From NCBI RefSeq assembly GCF_040549485.1, contig NZ_JBEPTK010000006.1:62001-126000 (forward strand): a stretch of DNA of 64,000 nt. Reading direction: 5' to 3'. Below the pieces are notes generated by a model. The model ran no database searches and was not told the origin of the DNA. It worked only from the letters and a program-made list of their open reading frames with translations. Shown one piece after another: positions 1 through 9,860 of this stretch. Position numbers and translations under genes: made by a program. The DNA comes from Constrictibacter sp. MBR-5. GTDB lineage: Bacteria; Pseudomonadota; Alphaproteobacteria; JAJUGE01. Each line of letters begins with the position of its first letter. Position 1 is the stretch's first letter.

Positions 1-1
1 C

Positions 2-541
2 GGCGAGCATCAGGTCGACAACGCCGCCCTGGCCGTCGCCTGCATCCGGCACCTCGCCGTCCCCCGGATCACAGAGGCCGCGCTGGCCCAAGGCATCCGC
101 GACGCCCGCTGGCCGGCGCGCCTGCAGCGGCTGCGCACCGGTCCCCTGGTGGCGATGCTGCCGCCCGGCTGGGAACTATGGCTCGACGGCGGCCACAACC
201 CCGCCGCCGGCGCGATGATCGCGCAGTACGCGGCCACCGCCTGGACCGACATGCCGACCCACGCCGTCGTCGGCATGCTCGACACCAAGGACGCCGGCGG
301 CTTCCTCGCCCAGTTGGGCCGCGTCGCCACGACGGTGCGCGCCGTGCCGATTCCCGGCGTGGACGCAGCCCTGCCCCCCGCCGCGATCGTCGCGGCCGCC
401 CGGGCCGTGAACGTCGAATCCCACGCCTGCGCCTCGGCCGAAGACGCCGTCGCAGCGATCACGGCCGATCGCGGCCCCTGCCGCATTCTCGTCTGCGGCT
501 CCCTCTACCTCGCAGGCGCCGTACTCGAAGCCAACGGCTGA
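2..541 (+). CDS. folC: folC, C-terminal part (partial at left edge)
   Basis: Bifunctional dihydrofolate synthase/folylpolyglutamate synthase, which adds glutamate to dihydropteroate or folates in the cytoplasm. Only the last ~179 residues are present; the reading frame is open to the left edge. The visible segment carries the family's HQxxNAxxA helix (GEHQVDNAALA) right at the edge and the LDGGHNP motif that starts the C-terminal Mur-ligase-type domain, followed by the alternating beta/alpha end (ILVCGSLYLAGAVL). The ATP P-loop is outside the window. It ends about 126 bp before the chemoreceptor gene and does not look co-functional with it. Confidence 0.9.
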   Translation, partial: GEHQVDNAALAVACIRHLAVPRITEAALAQGIRDARWPARLQRLRTGPLVAMLPPGWELWLDGGHNPAAGAMIAQYAATAWTDMPTHAVVGMLDTKDAGGFLAQLGRVATTVRAVPIPGVDAALPPAAIVAAARAVNVESHACASAEDAVAAITADRGPCRILVCGSLYLAGAVLEANG

Positions 542-667
542 GCGGCGAAACCGCGCGAGCGGGACATTTTGGGATCGTCCTCCACTTCGCACCGCAGCAA
601 CCGTTAAGCGCGCCTTCAATCCCGGATGCGAGCATCCCGCCATTGTCACGCAAGTGCGGTAGCATCT

Positions 668-2626
668 ATGAGACTGAAGTCCCTCGGCCTGCGCATTCAG
701 ATCGCGATTCTGGGCGGCGTCGGCGTCGTCGCCACGCTGGCACTGCTCTGCGTCTATCTGGTCAGCGACCTCGCGATGCAGAGCGCGGTCACCACCGCCG
801 CCCAAGCCACCCAGCTGAACCGCCTCGTCGGCGCCGCCGAGACCGAGGCCCTGCAGATGCGCCGCCGCGAGAAGGACTTTCTGCTCCGCCGGTCGATGCA
901 GTACGCGGCCGCCTATGAAGCCGCCGCAGCGCGCGCCGGCGAGGCGCTCGTGCAGGCGAAGGACGTGGCCCTCGCCGCCGCGATCGATGCCGACATCGCG
1001 GATGTGGTGGCCGGTCTGCAGGAACATGCCCGCACCTTCGCCCGGCTGGCGGAAGAGGCACAGCGCCTCGGCCTCGATGAGAAATCCGGCCTCCAGGGCG
1101 CGCTGCGCGCCGCGGTCCACACCGTGGAAAAGCGCTTCGGCGAGATCGGCAGCGACCCGATGCTCAACCGCATGCTGATGATGCGCCGGCACGAGAAGGA
1201 TTTCATCCTGCGCGGCGAGCATCGCTATGTGGATCAGCTCGACGCGCGCAAGGCCGAACTGGATCAGCTGCTCGCCGCCTCGACCATGCCGACGGCGATG
1301 CGCGCGGAAGTCTCGGCGCTCCTGAACGACTATCAGACGCGCTTCCATGCCTTCGCCGAGACGTCCGAGGCGATGGTCGCCACCACCGCCGAGCTGAGCC
1401 GCATCTTCGAAGGGATCGAGCCGCAGCTGGAGCGGGCCGCCACCTTCGCCCGCAGCAGTTTCGACGAGGCGCGTGCCGAACTCGCCACCGTCCAGGACCG
1501 CGCACGCAGCACCCTGCTGGCGGTCGGCGCTTTCATCGTCGTGGCCGCGATCGCGCTCAGCGCAGTCATCGCCCGCGCCTTGACCACCGCCCTGCGCGGC
1601 ATGACCGGCACCATGCAGAGGCTCGCGGCCGGTGACCTGGATGTCGCCATCCCCGGGGTGGAGCTGCGCAACGAGATCGGCACCATGGCGCAAGCGGTCG
1701 AGGTCTTCCGCGACAACGCAATCGAGCGGCGTCGTCTGCAAGCCGAGCAGGCCGCCGAACAGGCTGCCCGCCAGGCACGGGCGGAGCGGATCGAGACGCT
1801 GATCGCCGGCTTCGACGGCCGCGTCGAAAGCGCGCTCCGGATCGTCGGTTCCGCCGCCGTCGAACTGGAAGCCACGGCCGAGTCGATGGTGTCGCTCGCC
1901 CGAACCACCGACGAGCAGGCGAGCGCCGTCGCGACCGCGGCCACCGAGGCGTCGGCCAACGTCCAGACGGTCGCCGCCGCGACCGAGGAACTGCACGCGT
2001 CGATCGCCGAGATCGGCGGTCAGGTCAGCCAGTCCTCGAACGTCGCCGGGCAGGCCGTTCGCGACGCCGCGACCGCGAGCCGAACCGTCGGCAGCCTGGC
2101 GGAGGCAGCCCAGCAGATCGGCGAAGTCGTGAAGATGATCGCCGACATCGCCAGCCAGACCAATCTGCTCGCCCTCAATGCGACCATCGAGGCGGCCCGC
2201 GCGGGTGAGGCCGGCAAGGGCTTCGCCGTCGTCGCCTCGGAGGTCAAGGCGCTGGCGACCCAGACCGCCCGCGCCACCGAGCAGATCTCGACCCAGATCG
2301 GCGCCATGCAGACGGAGACCGACAGCACGGTCTCGGCGATCGCCGCCATTCAGAACACCATCGCCGAGGTCAATACCATCGCCGTCGCCATCGCCGGCGC
2401 GATCGAGGAACAGAGCGTCGCGACCAACGAGATCGCGCGAAACGTTCAGGAAGCGGCCTGCAGCACCGAACAGGTGACCGGCAGCATCGGCGAGGTCAGC
2501 GCGGCGGTGACCCACAATCAGGCGGCCGCCAGCCAGGTCCTCTCGGCGTCCGGCCAGCTCGCCCAGGAGGCCGATTCGCTGAAGCAGGTGGTCGACCAGT
2601 TCCTGACGGGCATCCGCGCCGCGTGA
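668..2626 (+). CDS. Methyl-accepting chemotaxis protein with HBM sensor domain
   Basis: Inner-membrane chemoreceptor of 652 residues signalling to CheA/CheW. Domains in order: TM1 (about 10-32); a long periplasmic helical sensor (about 40-280) with two copies of a RRxEKDF-type motif (residues 65-71 and 173-179), characteristic of the helical bimodular HBM domain, which in characterised members binds organic acids; TM2 (282-303); HAMP (about 303-357); and the MA signalling domain with its conserved hairpin tip ([19 protein letters not shown]). No C-terminal CheR-docking pentapeptide is seen. An upstream in-frame ATG at 626 would add 14 residues with no membrane character, so 668 is preferred. 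No other chemotaxis gene is nearby, so it is an orphan receptor. Confidence 0.9.
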   Translation: MRLKSLGLRIQIAILGGVGVVATLALLCVYLVSDLAMQSAVTTAAQATQLNRLVGAAETEALQMRRREKDFLLRRSMQYAAAYEAAAARAGEALVQAKDVALAAAIDADIADVVAGLQEHARTFARLAEEAQRLGLDEKSGLQGALRAAVHTVEKRFGEIGSDPMLNRMLMMRRHEKDFILRGEHRYVDQLDARKAELDQLLAASTMPTAMRAEVSALLNDYQTRFHAFAETSEAMVATTAELSRIFEGIEPQLERAATFARSSFDEARAELATVQDRARSTLLAVGAFIVVAAIALSAVIARALTTALRGMTGTMQRLAAGDLDVAIPGVELRNEIGTMAQAVEVFRDNAIERRRLQAEQAAEQAARQARAERIETLIAGFDGRVESALRIVGSAAVELEATAESMVSLARTTDEQASAVATAATEASANVQTVAAATEELHASIAEIGGQVSQSSNVAGQAVRDAATASRTVGSLAEAAQQIGEVVKMIADIASQTNLLALNATIEAARAGEAGKGFAVVASEVKALATQTARATEQISTQIGAMQTETDSTVSAIAAIQNTIAEVNTIAVAIAGAIEEQSVATNEIARNVQEAACSTEQVTGSIGEVSAAVTHNQAAASQVLSASGQLAQEADSLKQVVDQFLTGIRAA

Positions 2627-2720
2627 TCGCGGGGTCGGCCGCGGACCCTCCTGGCGTCCCCGGCCCTGGCCTGCCATCCTCGCCCGCGACGCCGAGAACG
2701 ACGAAGCAGGGAGCAGGCCA

Positions 2721-3863
2721 ATGGCAAATGCGGATGCGATATCGAGTCTCGAACTCCGCTCGCTGGTGACGTCCACCGGGCGGCTCGAACTCTCGCTCCA
2801 ACGGGTGACGGTCGCACCGCCTGCGCCGGCCGAAGTGGTCGTGCGGATCGAGGCGTCGCCGATCAATCCGTCCGACCTCGGCCTGCTCCTGGGATCGGCG
2901 GACATGGCGACCATCGCCGCCGGCGGCAGCCCGGATGCGCCGACGCTCACCGCGACGGTGCCCGCCGACCGTCTCGCCGGGCTCGCGCGGCGGCTGGACC
3001 AGTCGATGCCGGTCGGCAACGAGGGCGCCGGCGTGGTGGTCGCCGCCGGATCGGAGGCGCAGGCCCTGGTCGGCAAGACCGTCGCGATGTTCGGCGGCGC
3101 CATGTACACGCAGTACCGGAAGATCGCCGCCGCCGACTGCCTGGTGCTGCCGGACGGCACGTCGCCGGCCGACGGAGCGTCGTGCTTCGTCAATCCGCTG
3201 ACGGCGCTCGGCATGGTCGAGACGATGCGCCGCGAAGGCCACACCGCCCTCGTCCACACCGCCGCCGCCTCGAATCTCGGACAGATGCTGGTGCGGATCT
3301 GCCTGGAAGACGGCATCGCCCTGGTCAACATCGTCCGCAGCGCCGAACAGGCGCAGCTGCTGCGCGACATCGGCGCGCGCTGGGTCTGCGACAGCACGGC
3401 GCCCACCTTCGCCGACGATCTGACGGACGCCCTCGCCGAGACGGGCGCCACCATCGGCTTCGACGCCATCGGCGGCGGCCGGCTCGCGGGCACCATCCTC
3501 AATTGCATGGAGGCGGCGTTGAGCCGCAACGCGACGGGGTACAGCCGCTACGGCTCGCCCATCCGCAAGCAGGTTTATGTCTATGGCAGCCTCGACACCG
3601 GTCCGGTCGAGATCGTGCGCAACGCCGGCATGGCGTGGAGCGTCGGCGGCTGGCTGCTGCCCTGGTTCCTGGAGAAGGTGGGCCCCGAGACCGGCGCACG
3701 CCTGCGGCGCAGGGTCGTCGATGGCCTGAAGACCACCTTCGCGAGCCGGTATTCCGCGGAGATATCGCTGGCCGAAGCGCTGCGGCCGGAGAACGTCGCC
3801 GCCTACGGTAAGCGGGCCACCGGTGCGAAATACCTGATCAACCCGAACAAGGGCCTGACCTGA
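2721..3863 (+). CDS. Zinc-type alcohol dehydrogenase / quinone oxidoreductase family protein
   Basis: MDR-superfamily NAD(P)H-dependent oxidoreductase, 380 residues. The N-terminal GroES-like half contains GNEGAGVVVAAG (about 94-106), the usual Gly/Ala-rich turn of the family. The C-terminal Rossmann half has HTAAASNLGQMLVRIC, which replaces the common AxGGVG fingerprint and is typical of a less studied subgroup. The structural-zinc four-Cys lobe is absent, as in zinc-free quinone oxidoreductases. The ATG follows a GGGAG-like ribosome site. It ends 7 bp before the TfoX-like gene, so the two are probably co-transcribed. Substrate unknown. Confidence 0.8.
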   Translation: MANADAISSLELRSLVTSTGRLELSLQRVTVAPPAPAEVVVRIEASPINPSDLGLLLGSADMATIAAGGSPDAPTLTATVPADRLAGLARRLDQSMPVGNEGAGVVVAAGSEAQALVGKTVAMFGGAMYTQYRKIAAADCLVLPDGTSPADGASCFVNPLTALGMVETMRREGHTALVHTAAASNLGQMLVRICLEDGIALVNIVRSAEQAQLLRDIGARWVCDSTAPTFADDLTDALAETGATIGFDAIGGGRLAGTILNCMEAALSRNATGYSRYGSPIRKQVYVYGSLDTGPVEIVRNAGMAWSVGGWLLPWFLEKVGPETGARLRRRVVDGLKTTFASRYSAEISLAEALRPENVAAYGKRATGAKYLINPNKGLT

Positions 3864-3870
3864 CACGCCG

Positions 3871-4272
3871 ATGCCCGGCCTGCCGGACAGGGCGCCGACC
3901 TCGGCGCGGGAGTTGGCGCTGGAGATCGCCGACCGGATCCGCAGCCTCGGCCCGATCGGCGTCGCCCGCTTCTTCTCCGGCGCCGCGCTGAAGGTCGGCG
4001 GCCTGCAGTTCGCCTTCGTCTTCGGCGGTTCGCTCTATCTGCGCACGGACGAACGGAGCCGCCCGGCCTTCGAGGCGGCGGGCTCGGCGCCCTTCAGCTA
4101 TCCGGGCAGGTCCAGGACCGTGACCGTCGCCGCCTACTACGAGGCGCCGGGCGAGGTGCTGGACGACGACGAGGAACTCGACCGATGGGCCGCCGAGGCC
4201 TACCGCGCCGCCCTGGCCGCGCACCGGGCGAAGCCGCCGAAGCGGCCGCGCGGGAAGCCGCCGGCACCATAG
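3871..4272 (+). CDS. TfoX/Sxy N-terminal domain protein
   Basis: Small cytoplasmic protein of 133 residues matching the TfoX N-terminal domain. Visible landmarks are the RFFSGAALKVGGLQFAFV stretch, the GSLYLRTDE turn, PFSYPG and the closing YYEAPGEVLDD-W motif. In gamma-proteobacteria TfoX/Sxy promotes competence; stand-alone N-terminal-domain proteins like this are widespread in alphaproteobacteria and mostly uncharacterised. The C-terminus is a Lys/Arg/Pro-rich tail. It sits 7 bp behind the dehydrogenase gene and converges on ilvC, from which it is separated by a terminator hairpin. Confidence 0.8.
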   Translation: MPGLPDRAPTSARELALEIADRIRSLGPIGVARFFSGAALKVGGLQFAFVFGGSLYLRTDERSRPAFEAAGSAPFSYPGRSRTVTVAAYYEAPGEVLDDDEELDRWAAEAYRAALAAHRAKPPKRPRGKPPAP

Positions 4273-4289
4273 CGGGTCCCCAAAACGAA

Positions 4290-4314
4290 AATGCCCGGCA
4301 CGAGGCCGGGCATT
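4290..4314 (-). terminator. Intrinsic terminator downstream of ilvC
   Basis: A perfect 10-bp stem (AATGCCCGGC / GCCGGGCATT) with a 5-nt loop. Read on the minus strand it is followed by TTCGTTTTG, a T-rich tract. It begins 25 bp after the ilvC stop and can end the ilv transcript; the stem may also act on the convergent plus-strand genes. Confidence 0.8.
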
Positions 4315-4338
4315 CGCGCGTCGGATCGTCGACCGATC

Positions 4339-5914
<1,576 letters not shown>

Positions 5915-5977
5915 CGGGAAGTGCCTCGCGGCGTGAGGTGTTCAGAGCGCGGGCGACCTGCCCGGGTTATTCCCGCC

Positions 5978-6062
5978 CGTCATCGTGCGGAGCGCAGCAA
6001 CGAAGCGATCCAGGGCCGTTGCGCCGGACTGGATCGCGCCGTTTCCGGCCCGCGACGACGAG
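5978..6062. repeat. Degenerate REP-like inverted repeat between ilvB and ilvH
   Basis: Contains CGTCATCGTGCGGAGCGCAG followed by CAACGAAGCGATCCAGG and, after a short spacer, CTGGATCGC. It resembles the better preserved copy at 13663-13752 (CGTCATTGCGAGGAGCGTAG, then CGACGAAGCAACCCAGG). It lies inside the ilv operon, so it could affect mRNA processing between ilvB and ilvH. Confidence 0.55.
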
Positions 6063-6071
6063 CGGAGGCGG

Positions 6072-7838
6072 TCAGACCAGGACCATGCCCTCTTCCGAGG
6101 TCGGCGTCGCGATGCGGTCTTCGAGGCTCAGCAGCATCTCGTTGTGGGCGGCGCCCGAGGGGATCATCGGGAAGCAGTTCTCGGTCTGGTCGACCCGCAT
6201 GTCGACGACGACCGGCCTGTCCGTCTCGATCATCTCGCGGATGACGTCGTCCACCTGGGACGGATGATCGGCCCGCAGCCCGACCAGTCCGAAGGCCTCG
6301 GCCAGCTTGATGAAGTCGGGCAGCGACGCGGTATAGCTCTCGGAATAGCGGCTGCCGTGCTGCAGCTCCTGCCACTGCCGCACCATGCCCATCCACTGGT
6401 TGTTCAGGATGAAGACCTTAACCGGCAGCTTGTACTGCACCGCGGTCGACAGTTCCTGGATGTTCATCAGGATCGACGCCTCGCCGGCCACGTCGACGAC
6501 CAGGGCGTCGGGATGCGCCACCTGCACGCCGATCGCCGCCGGCAGGCCGTAGCCCATGGTCCCGAGGCCGCCCGACGTCATCCACCGGTTCGGCTTCTCG
6601 AACTTCAGGAACTGGGCGGCCCACATCTGGTGCTGGCCCACCTCCGTCGTGATGTAGACCTGCTCGCGGTCCTTGGTCAGCGCGTGCAGGCGCTCCAGGG
6701 CGTATTGCGGCTTGATGATCGTGTCGCTCGGCTTGTAGCGCAGGCAGTCGCGGCCGCGCCATTCGTCGATCTGCTGCCACCAGGTCTTCAGCGCCTTCTG
6801 CTCGGCCACCGACCTGGTCTCCTTCCAGCGCGCCAGCATCGCCTCGACCACTGTCCCGGCGTCGCCGATGATGCCCAGGTCGACGCGGACGTTCTTGTTG
6901 ATCGACGACGGATCGATGTCGACGTGGATCTTCCGGCTGTTCGGCGCGAAGGCGTCCAGCCGCCCCGTCACCCGGTCGTCGAAGCGCGCGCCGATGTTGA
7001 TCAGCAGGTCGCAGTGGTGCATCGCGAGGTTCGCCTCGTACATGCCGTGCATGCCGAGCATGCCCACCGACTGCGGGTCGGACGCCGGGAACGCGCCGAG
7101 GCCCATCAGCGTCTGCGTGCAGGGGAAGCCGGTCGCGCGCACCAGCCGGGTCAGCGCCTCGGATGCTCGCGGCCCCGAATTGATGACGCCGCCGCCGACG
7201 TAGAAGATCGGCCGCTTCGCCTCGGCCATCATCTCGACGGCGCGCTCGATCGTGCCGTCGGACGGCTCGACCTGGGGGCGATAGCTGCGGTGCCGCACCT
7301 GGTCCGGACCGACATAGGTGCCGGTGTTGAACTGCACGTCCTTCGGGATGTCGATCACCACGGGGCCCGGACGGCCGCTGCGCGCCACGTAGAAGGCCTC
7401 GTGCATGATCCGGCCGACATCGTCCGCGCTTTTGATCAGATAGTTGTGCTTGGTGCACGGCCGGGTGATGCCGGTCGTGTCGGCCTCCTGGAAGGCATCG
7501 TTGCCGATCAGATGCGTCGGCACCTGCCCGGTGAGGCAGATGATCGGGATGCTGTCCATCAGCGCGTCCGTCAGCCCGGTGACGGCGTTCGTGGCGCCCG
7601 GCCCGGACGTCACCAGCACCACGCCCACCTTGCCGGTGGAGCGCGCATAGCCCTCGGCGGAATGCACCGCGCCCTGTTCGTGCCGGACGAGGAAATGGCG
7701 GAGCTGGTTCTGCTTGAAGATCTCGTCGTAGATCGGAAGTACCGCACCGCCCGGATAGCCGAATACCGCATCGACGCCCTGATCGAGCAGTGCTCGGATC
7801 ACCATCTGCGCGCCGGTCATACGTTCTTCGGACATCAT
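6072..7838 (-). CDS. ilvB: Acetolactate synthase large (catalytic) subunit
   Basis: TPP- and FAD-dependent acetohydroxyacid synthase, the first common step in branched-chain amino acid synthesis; 588 residues. The N-terminal TPP-PYR domain has GYPGGAVLPIYDE and the catalytic Glu in RHEQGAVHSAEGYAR. The central domain is FAD-binding-like. The C-terminal TPP-PP domain has GEASILMNIQEL ending at LNNQWMGMVRQWQ. The usual GDG/GDA Mg2+-ligand Asp of the TPP motif is read here as Glu (GEA). The first operon gene, it starts about 120 bp after the miaA stop. Confidence 0.95.
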   Translation of the reverse strand: MMSEERMTGAQMVIRALLDQGVDAVFGYPGGAVLPIYDEIFKQNQLRHFLVRHEQGAVHSAEGYARSTGKVGVVLVTSGPGATNAVTGLTDALMDSIPIICLTGQVPTHLIGNDAFQEADTTGITRPCTKHNYLIKSADDVGRIMHEAFYVARSGRPGPVVIDIPKDVQFNTGTYVGPDQVRHRSYRPQVEPSDGTIERAVEMMAEAKRPIFYVGGGVINSGPRASEALTRLVRATGFPCTQTLMGLGAFPASDPQSVGMLGMHGMYEANLAMHHCDLLINIGARFDDRVTGRLDAFAPNSRKIHVDIDPSSINKNVRVDLGIIGDAGTVVEAMLARWKETRSVAEQKALKTWWQQIDEWRGRDCLRYKPSDTIIKPQYALERLHALTKDREQVYITTEVGQHQMWAAQFLKFEKPNRWMTSGGLGTMGYGLPAAIGVQVAHPDALVVDVAGEASILMNIQELSTAVQYKLPVKVFILNNQWMGMVRQWQELQHGSRYSESYTASLPDFIKLAEAFGLVGLRADHPSQVDDVIREMIETDRPVVVDMRVDQTENCFPMIPSGAAHNEMLLSLEDRIATPTSEEGMVLV

Positions 7839-7957
7839 ATGCTCCTCTTCGACTTCGCCCGGACATGGCGCCCCGGACGGGCTTCTGCCACCCGTCGCGA
7901 ACCAATTTGCCGCCGCACCGCAGCGGACATGGTCCAGGGAGCGCGCAACCTAGTGAC

Positions 7958-8956
7958 TCAGTTTTGCCCGGTCAACAGGAAACGACGAATAATCGCGAAG
8001 ATTTCCGGTTCGAGACTTTCCGAAAATTGCGCGTCGAAACGCCGCGCCCCGGGCATTCGGTGCCGAAACCAGGTGAACTGCCGCTTGGCATAGCGCCGTG
8101 TCGCCCGCTGCGCCCGCTCGGTCGCCTCCGTCATGGAGAGGTCGTCCCTCAGCAGCCCGGCCAGTTCCGGCACGCCGACCGCCTTCATGGCCGGCAGCGC
8201 CGGGTCCAGGCCGCGCCGTAGCAGCGCCTCGACCTCGGTGAGCGCGCCGGCCGCGAGCATCGCCGCGAACCGCCTGTCGCATGCGGGGTACAGCGTCTCG
8301 CGCGGCGGCAGCAGCAGCAGCTCCAGGAAGCGGCGGCCCGGCTCGACCGTCCCGGGCATCGCCTGCCAGTCGGCCAGCGGCCGTCCGGTCGCCTCCAGAA
8401 CTTCCCAGGCCCTGACGACGCGCTGCGGATCCGAGGGCCGCAACCGTTCCGCGCCGGCCGGGTCATGTTCCGCCAGACGCGCATGCAGCGCCGCACTGCC
8501 GATCGCGGCGAGCAGGGTCCGCGCCGCCGCCCGCACCGCGTCCGGCACCGGCGGCACCGGGGAGAGCCCGTGGCGCAGCGCATGCAGGTACAGTCCGGTG
8601 CCGCCGACCACCACCGGCAGCCGTCCGGCCGCGTGGCAGGCGGCGATCTCGTCGACCGCCAGGGCCCGCCAGTCGGCCGCCGAGCACGGCTCTGCCGGAT
8701 CGCGGAAGCCGTAGAGCCTGTGCGGTGCCCGCGCCTGGTCCTCGGGCGACGGCTGCGCCGTCACGATCGGCAGGCCGGCATAGACCTGCATGCTGTCGGC
8801 GTTGATCACCGTCCCGTCGAACGTCTCCGCGACCCGCAGCGCCAGCGCCGACTTGCCGCTCGCGGTAGGACCGGCAATCACGAGCACCGGCAGTTCCGCG
8901 GCGGCTCCGTCGCGTCCGCTTGCGGCTTCGGCCGCGTCGCGGCTACAAGGCGGCAT
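7958..8956 (-). CDS. miaA: tRNA dimethylallyltransferase
   Basis: Transfers a dimethylallyl group to A37 of tRNAs reading UNN codons. The P-loop GPTASGKSAL is close to the N-terminus, followed by the NADSMQVY substrate motif, the GGTGLYLHAL motif and the C-terminal KRQFTWFRHR tRNA-binding segment. The start chosen is the ATG at 8956, giving 332 residues. A GTG inside the LPVLVIAG stretch would remove about 23 poorly conserved residues and is possible. The ATG overlaps the divergent serB ATG by two bases. Longer upstream reading lies antisense to serB and is not real. Confidence 0.93.
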   Translation of the reverse strand: MPPCSRDAAEAASGRDGAAAELPVLVIAGPTASGKSALALRVAETFDGTVINADSMQVYAGLPIVTAQPSPEDQARAPHRLYGFRDPAEPCSAADWRALAVDEIAACHAAGRLPVVVGGTGLYLHALRHGLSPVPPVPDAVRAAARTLLAAIGSAALHARLAEHDPAGAERLRPSDPQRVVRAWEVLEATGRPLADWQAMPGTVEPGRRFLELLLLPPRETLYPACDRRFAAMLAAGALTEVEALLRRGLDPALPAMKAVGVPELAGLLRDDLSMTEATERAQRATRRYAKRQFTWFRHRMPGARRFDAQFSESLEPEIFAIIRRFLLTGQN

Positions 8957-9860
8957 GACCCATGTCCTCGTTCTCGTCGCCGGGGCGGGCTCCGCGCTCG
9001 CCCCCGTCCAGGTCGCCGCAGCACGCGACGCCCTCGCCACCGTGGGCGTGTCCCCCGGGGAACCCGCCTGGCTGGCTGCGGACGAAGCCTGCGAAATTAC
9101 CGTCGCCGGGGCGGCGGCCGACGCCGCCCTTCTCGCCGCCCTCGACGCCGTCCGCGCGGCGCTCGCCGGCGCACCCGTCGACGCCGCCGTCGTCCCGGTC
9201 GCCGGCCGGCGCAAGCGCCTGCTCGTCGCCGACATGGATTCCACCATCGTCGACAGCGAGACGCTCGACGAACTCGCGGCGGAAGCCGGCGTGAAGGAGC
9301 GCGTCGCACCGATCACCGCGCGCGCGATGAACGGCGAGATCGACTTCAAGGCGGCGCTGCGCGAGCGCGTCGCCCTGCTCGCAGACCTCCCCGCCGAGGC
9401 GCTGGACCGGACCTTCCTGAAGGTCAGGATGAACCCGGGCGCCGAGACGCTGGTGCGGACGATGCGCGCTCACGGCGCGCATGCCGTGCTCGTCTCCGGC
9501 GGCTTCCGCTTCTTCACGGCGCGTGTCGCCGCGATGGCCGGCTTCCATGCCGATCGCTCCAACGACTTCGAGATCGTCGACGGCCGCCTCACCGGCCGGG
9601 TCGTCGAGCCCATCCTCGACAAGGAGGCGAAGGTCGAGGCGCTGCTCGAGACGTCCGCCGCCCTCGGCATCGCCACCGACGATGCGGTGACGGTCGGCGA
9701 CGGCGCCAACGACCTGCCCATGCTGCTGCGCGCGGGACTCGGCGTGGCGTGGCGGGCGAAGCCGTCGGTGGCGGCTGCGGCCCCCTTCCGCATCGACCAC
9801 GCCGACCTGACCGCCCTGCTCTATCTCCAGGGTTACCGCCGCGACGAGTTCGCCGCCTAG
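8955..9860 (+). CDS. serB: Phosphoserine phosphatase
   Basis: HAD-superfamily enzyme hydrolysing O-phosphoserine to serine, the last step of serine synthesis; 301 residues. An ACT-like N-terminal region (about 1-85) precedes the HAD core, with motif I DMDSTIVD (catalytic Asp93 and Asp95), motif II in VLVSGGF, and motif III/IV in VGDGANDLPML. It is divergent from miaA with overlapping start codons. Its TAG stop overlaps the stop of the convergent degP gene (shared CTAG). Confidence 0.95.
   Translation: MTHVLVLVAGAGSALAPVQVAAARDALATVGVSPGEPAWLAADEACEITVAGAAADAALLAALDAVRAALAGAPVDAAVVPVAGRRKRLLVADMDSTIVDSETLDELAAEAGVKERVAPITARAMNGEIDFKAALRERVALLADLPAEALDRTFLKVRMNPGAETLVRTMRAHGAHAVLVSGGFRFFTARVAAMAGFHADRSNDFEIVDGRLTGRVVEPILDKEAKVEALLETSAALGIATDDAVTVGDGANDLPMLLRAGLGVAWRAKPSVAAAAPFRIDHADLTALLYLQGYRRDEFAA

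Noticed and set aside
176-3529. 1117-residue ORF on the minus strand
   Set aside because: Antisense shadow of folC, the chemoreceptor and the dehydrogenase; composition is Gly/Arg/Ala/Asp-rich without any domain, as expected for high-GC antisense frames.
5985-8093. 702-residue plus-strand ORF opposite ilvB
   Set aside because: Antisense of ilvB, whose own frame has all TPP-enzyme motifs; His/Arg/Asp-rich low-complexity protein.
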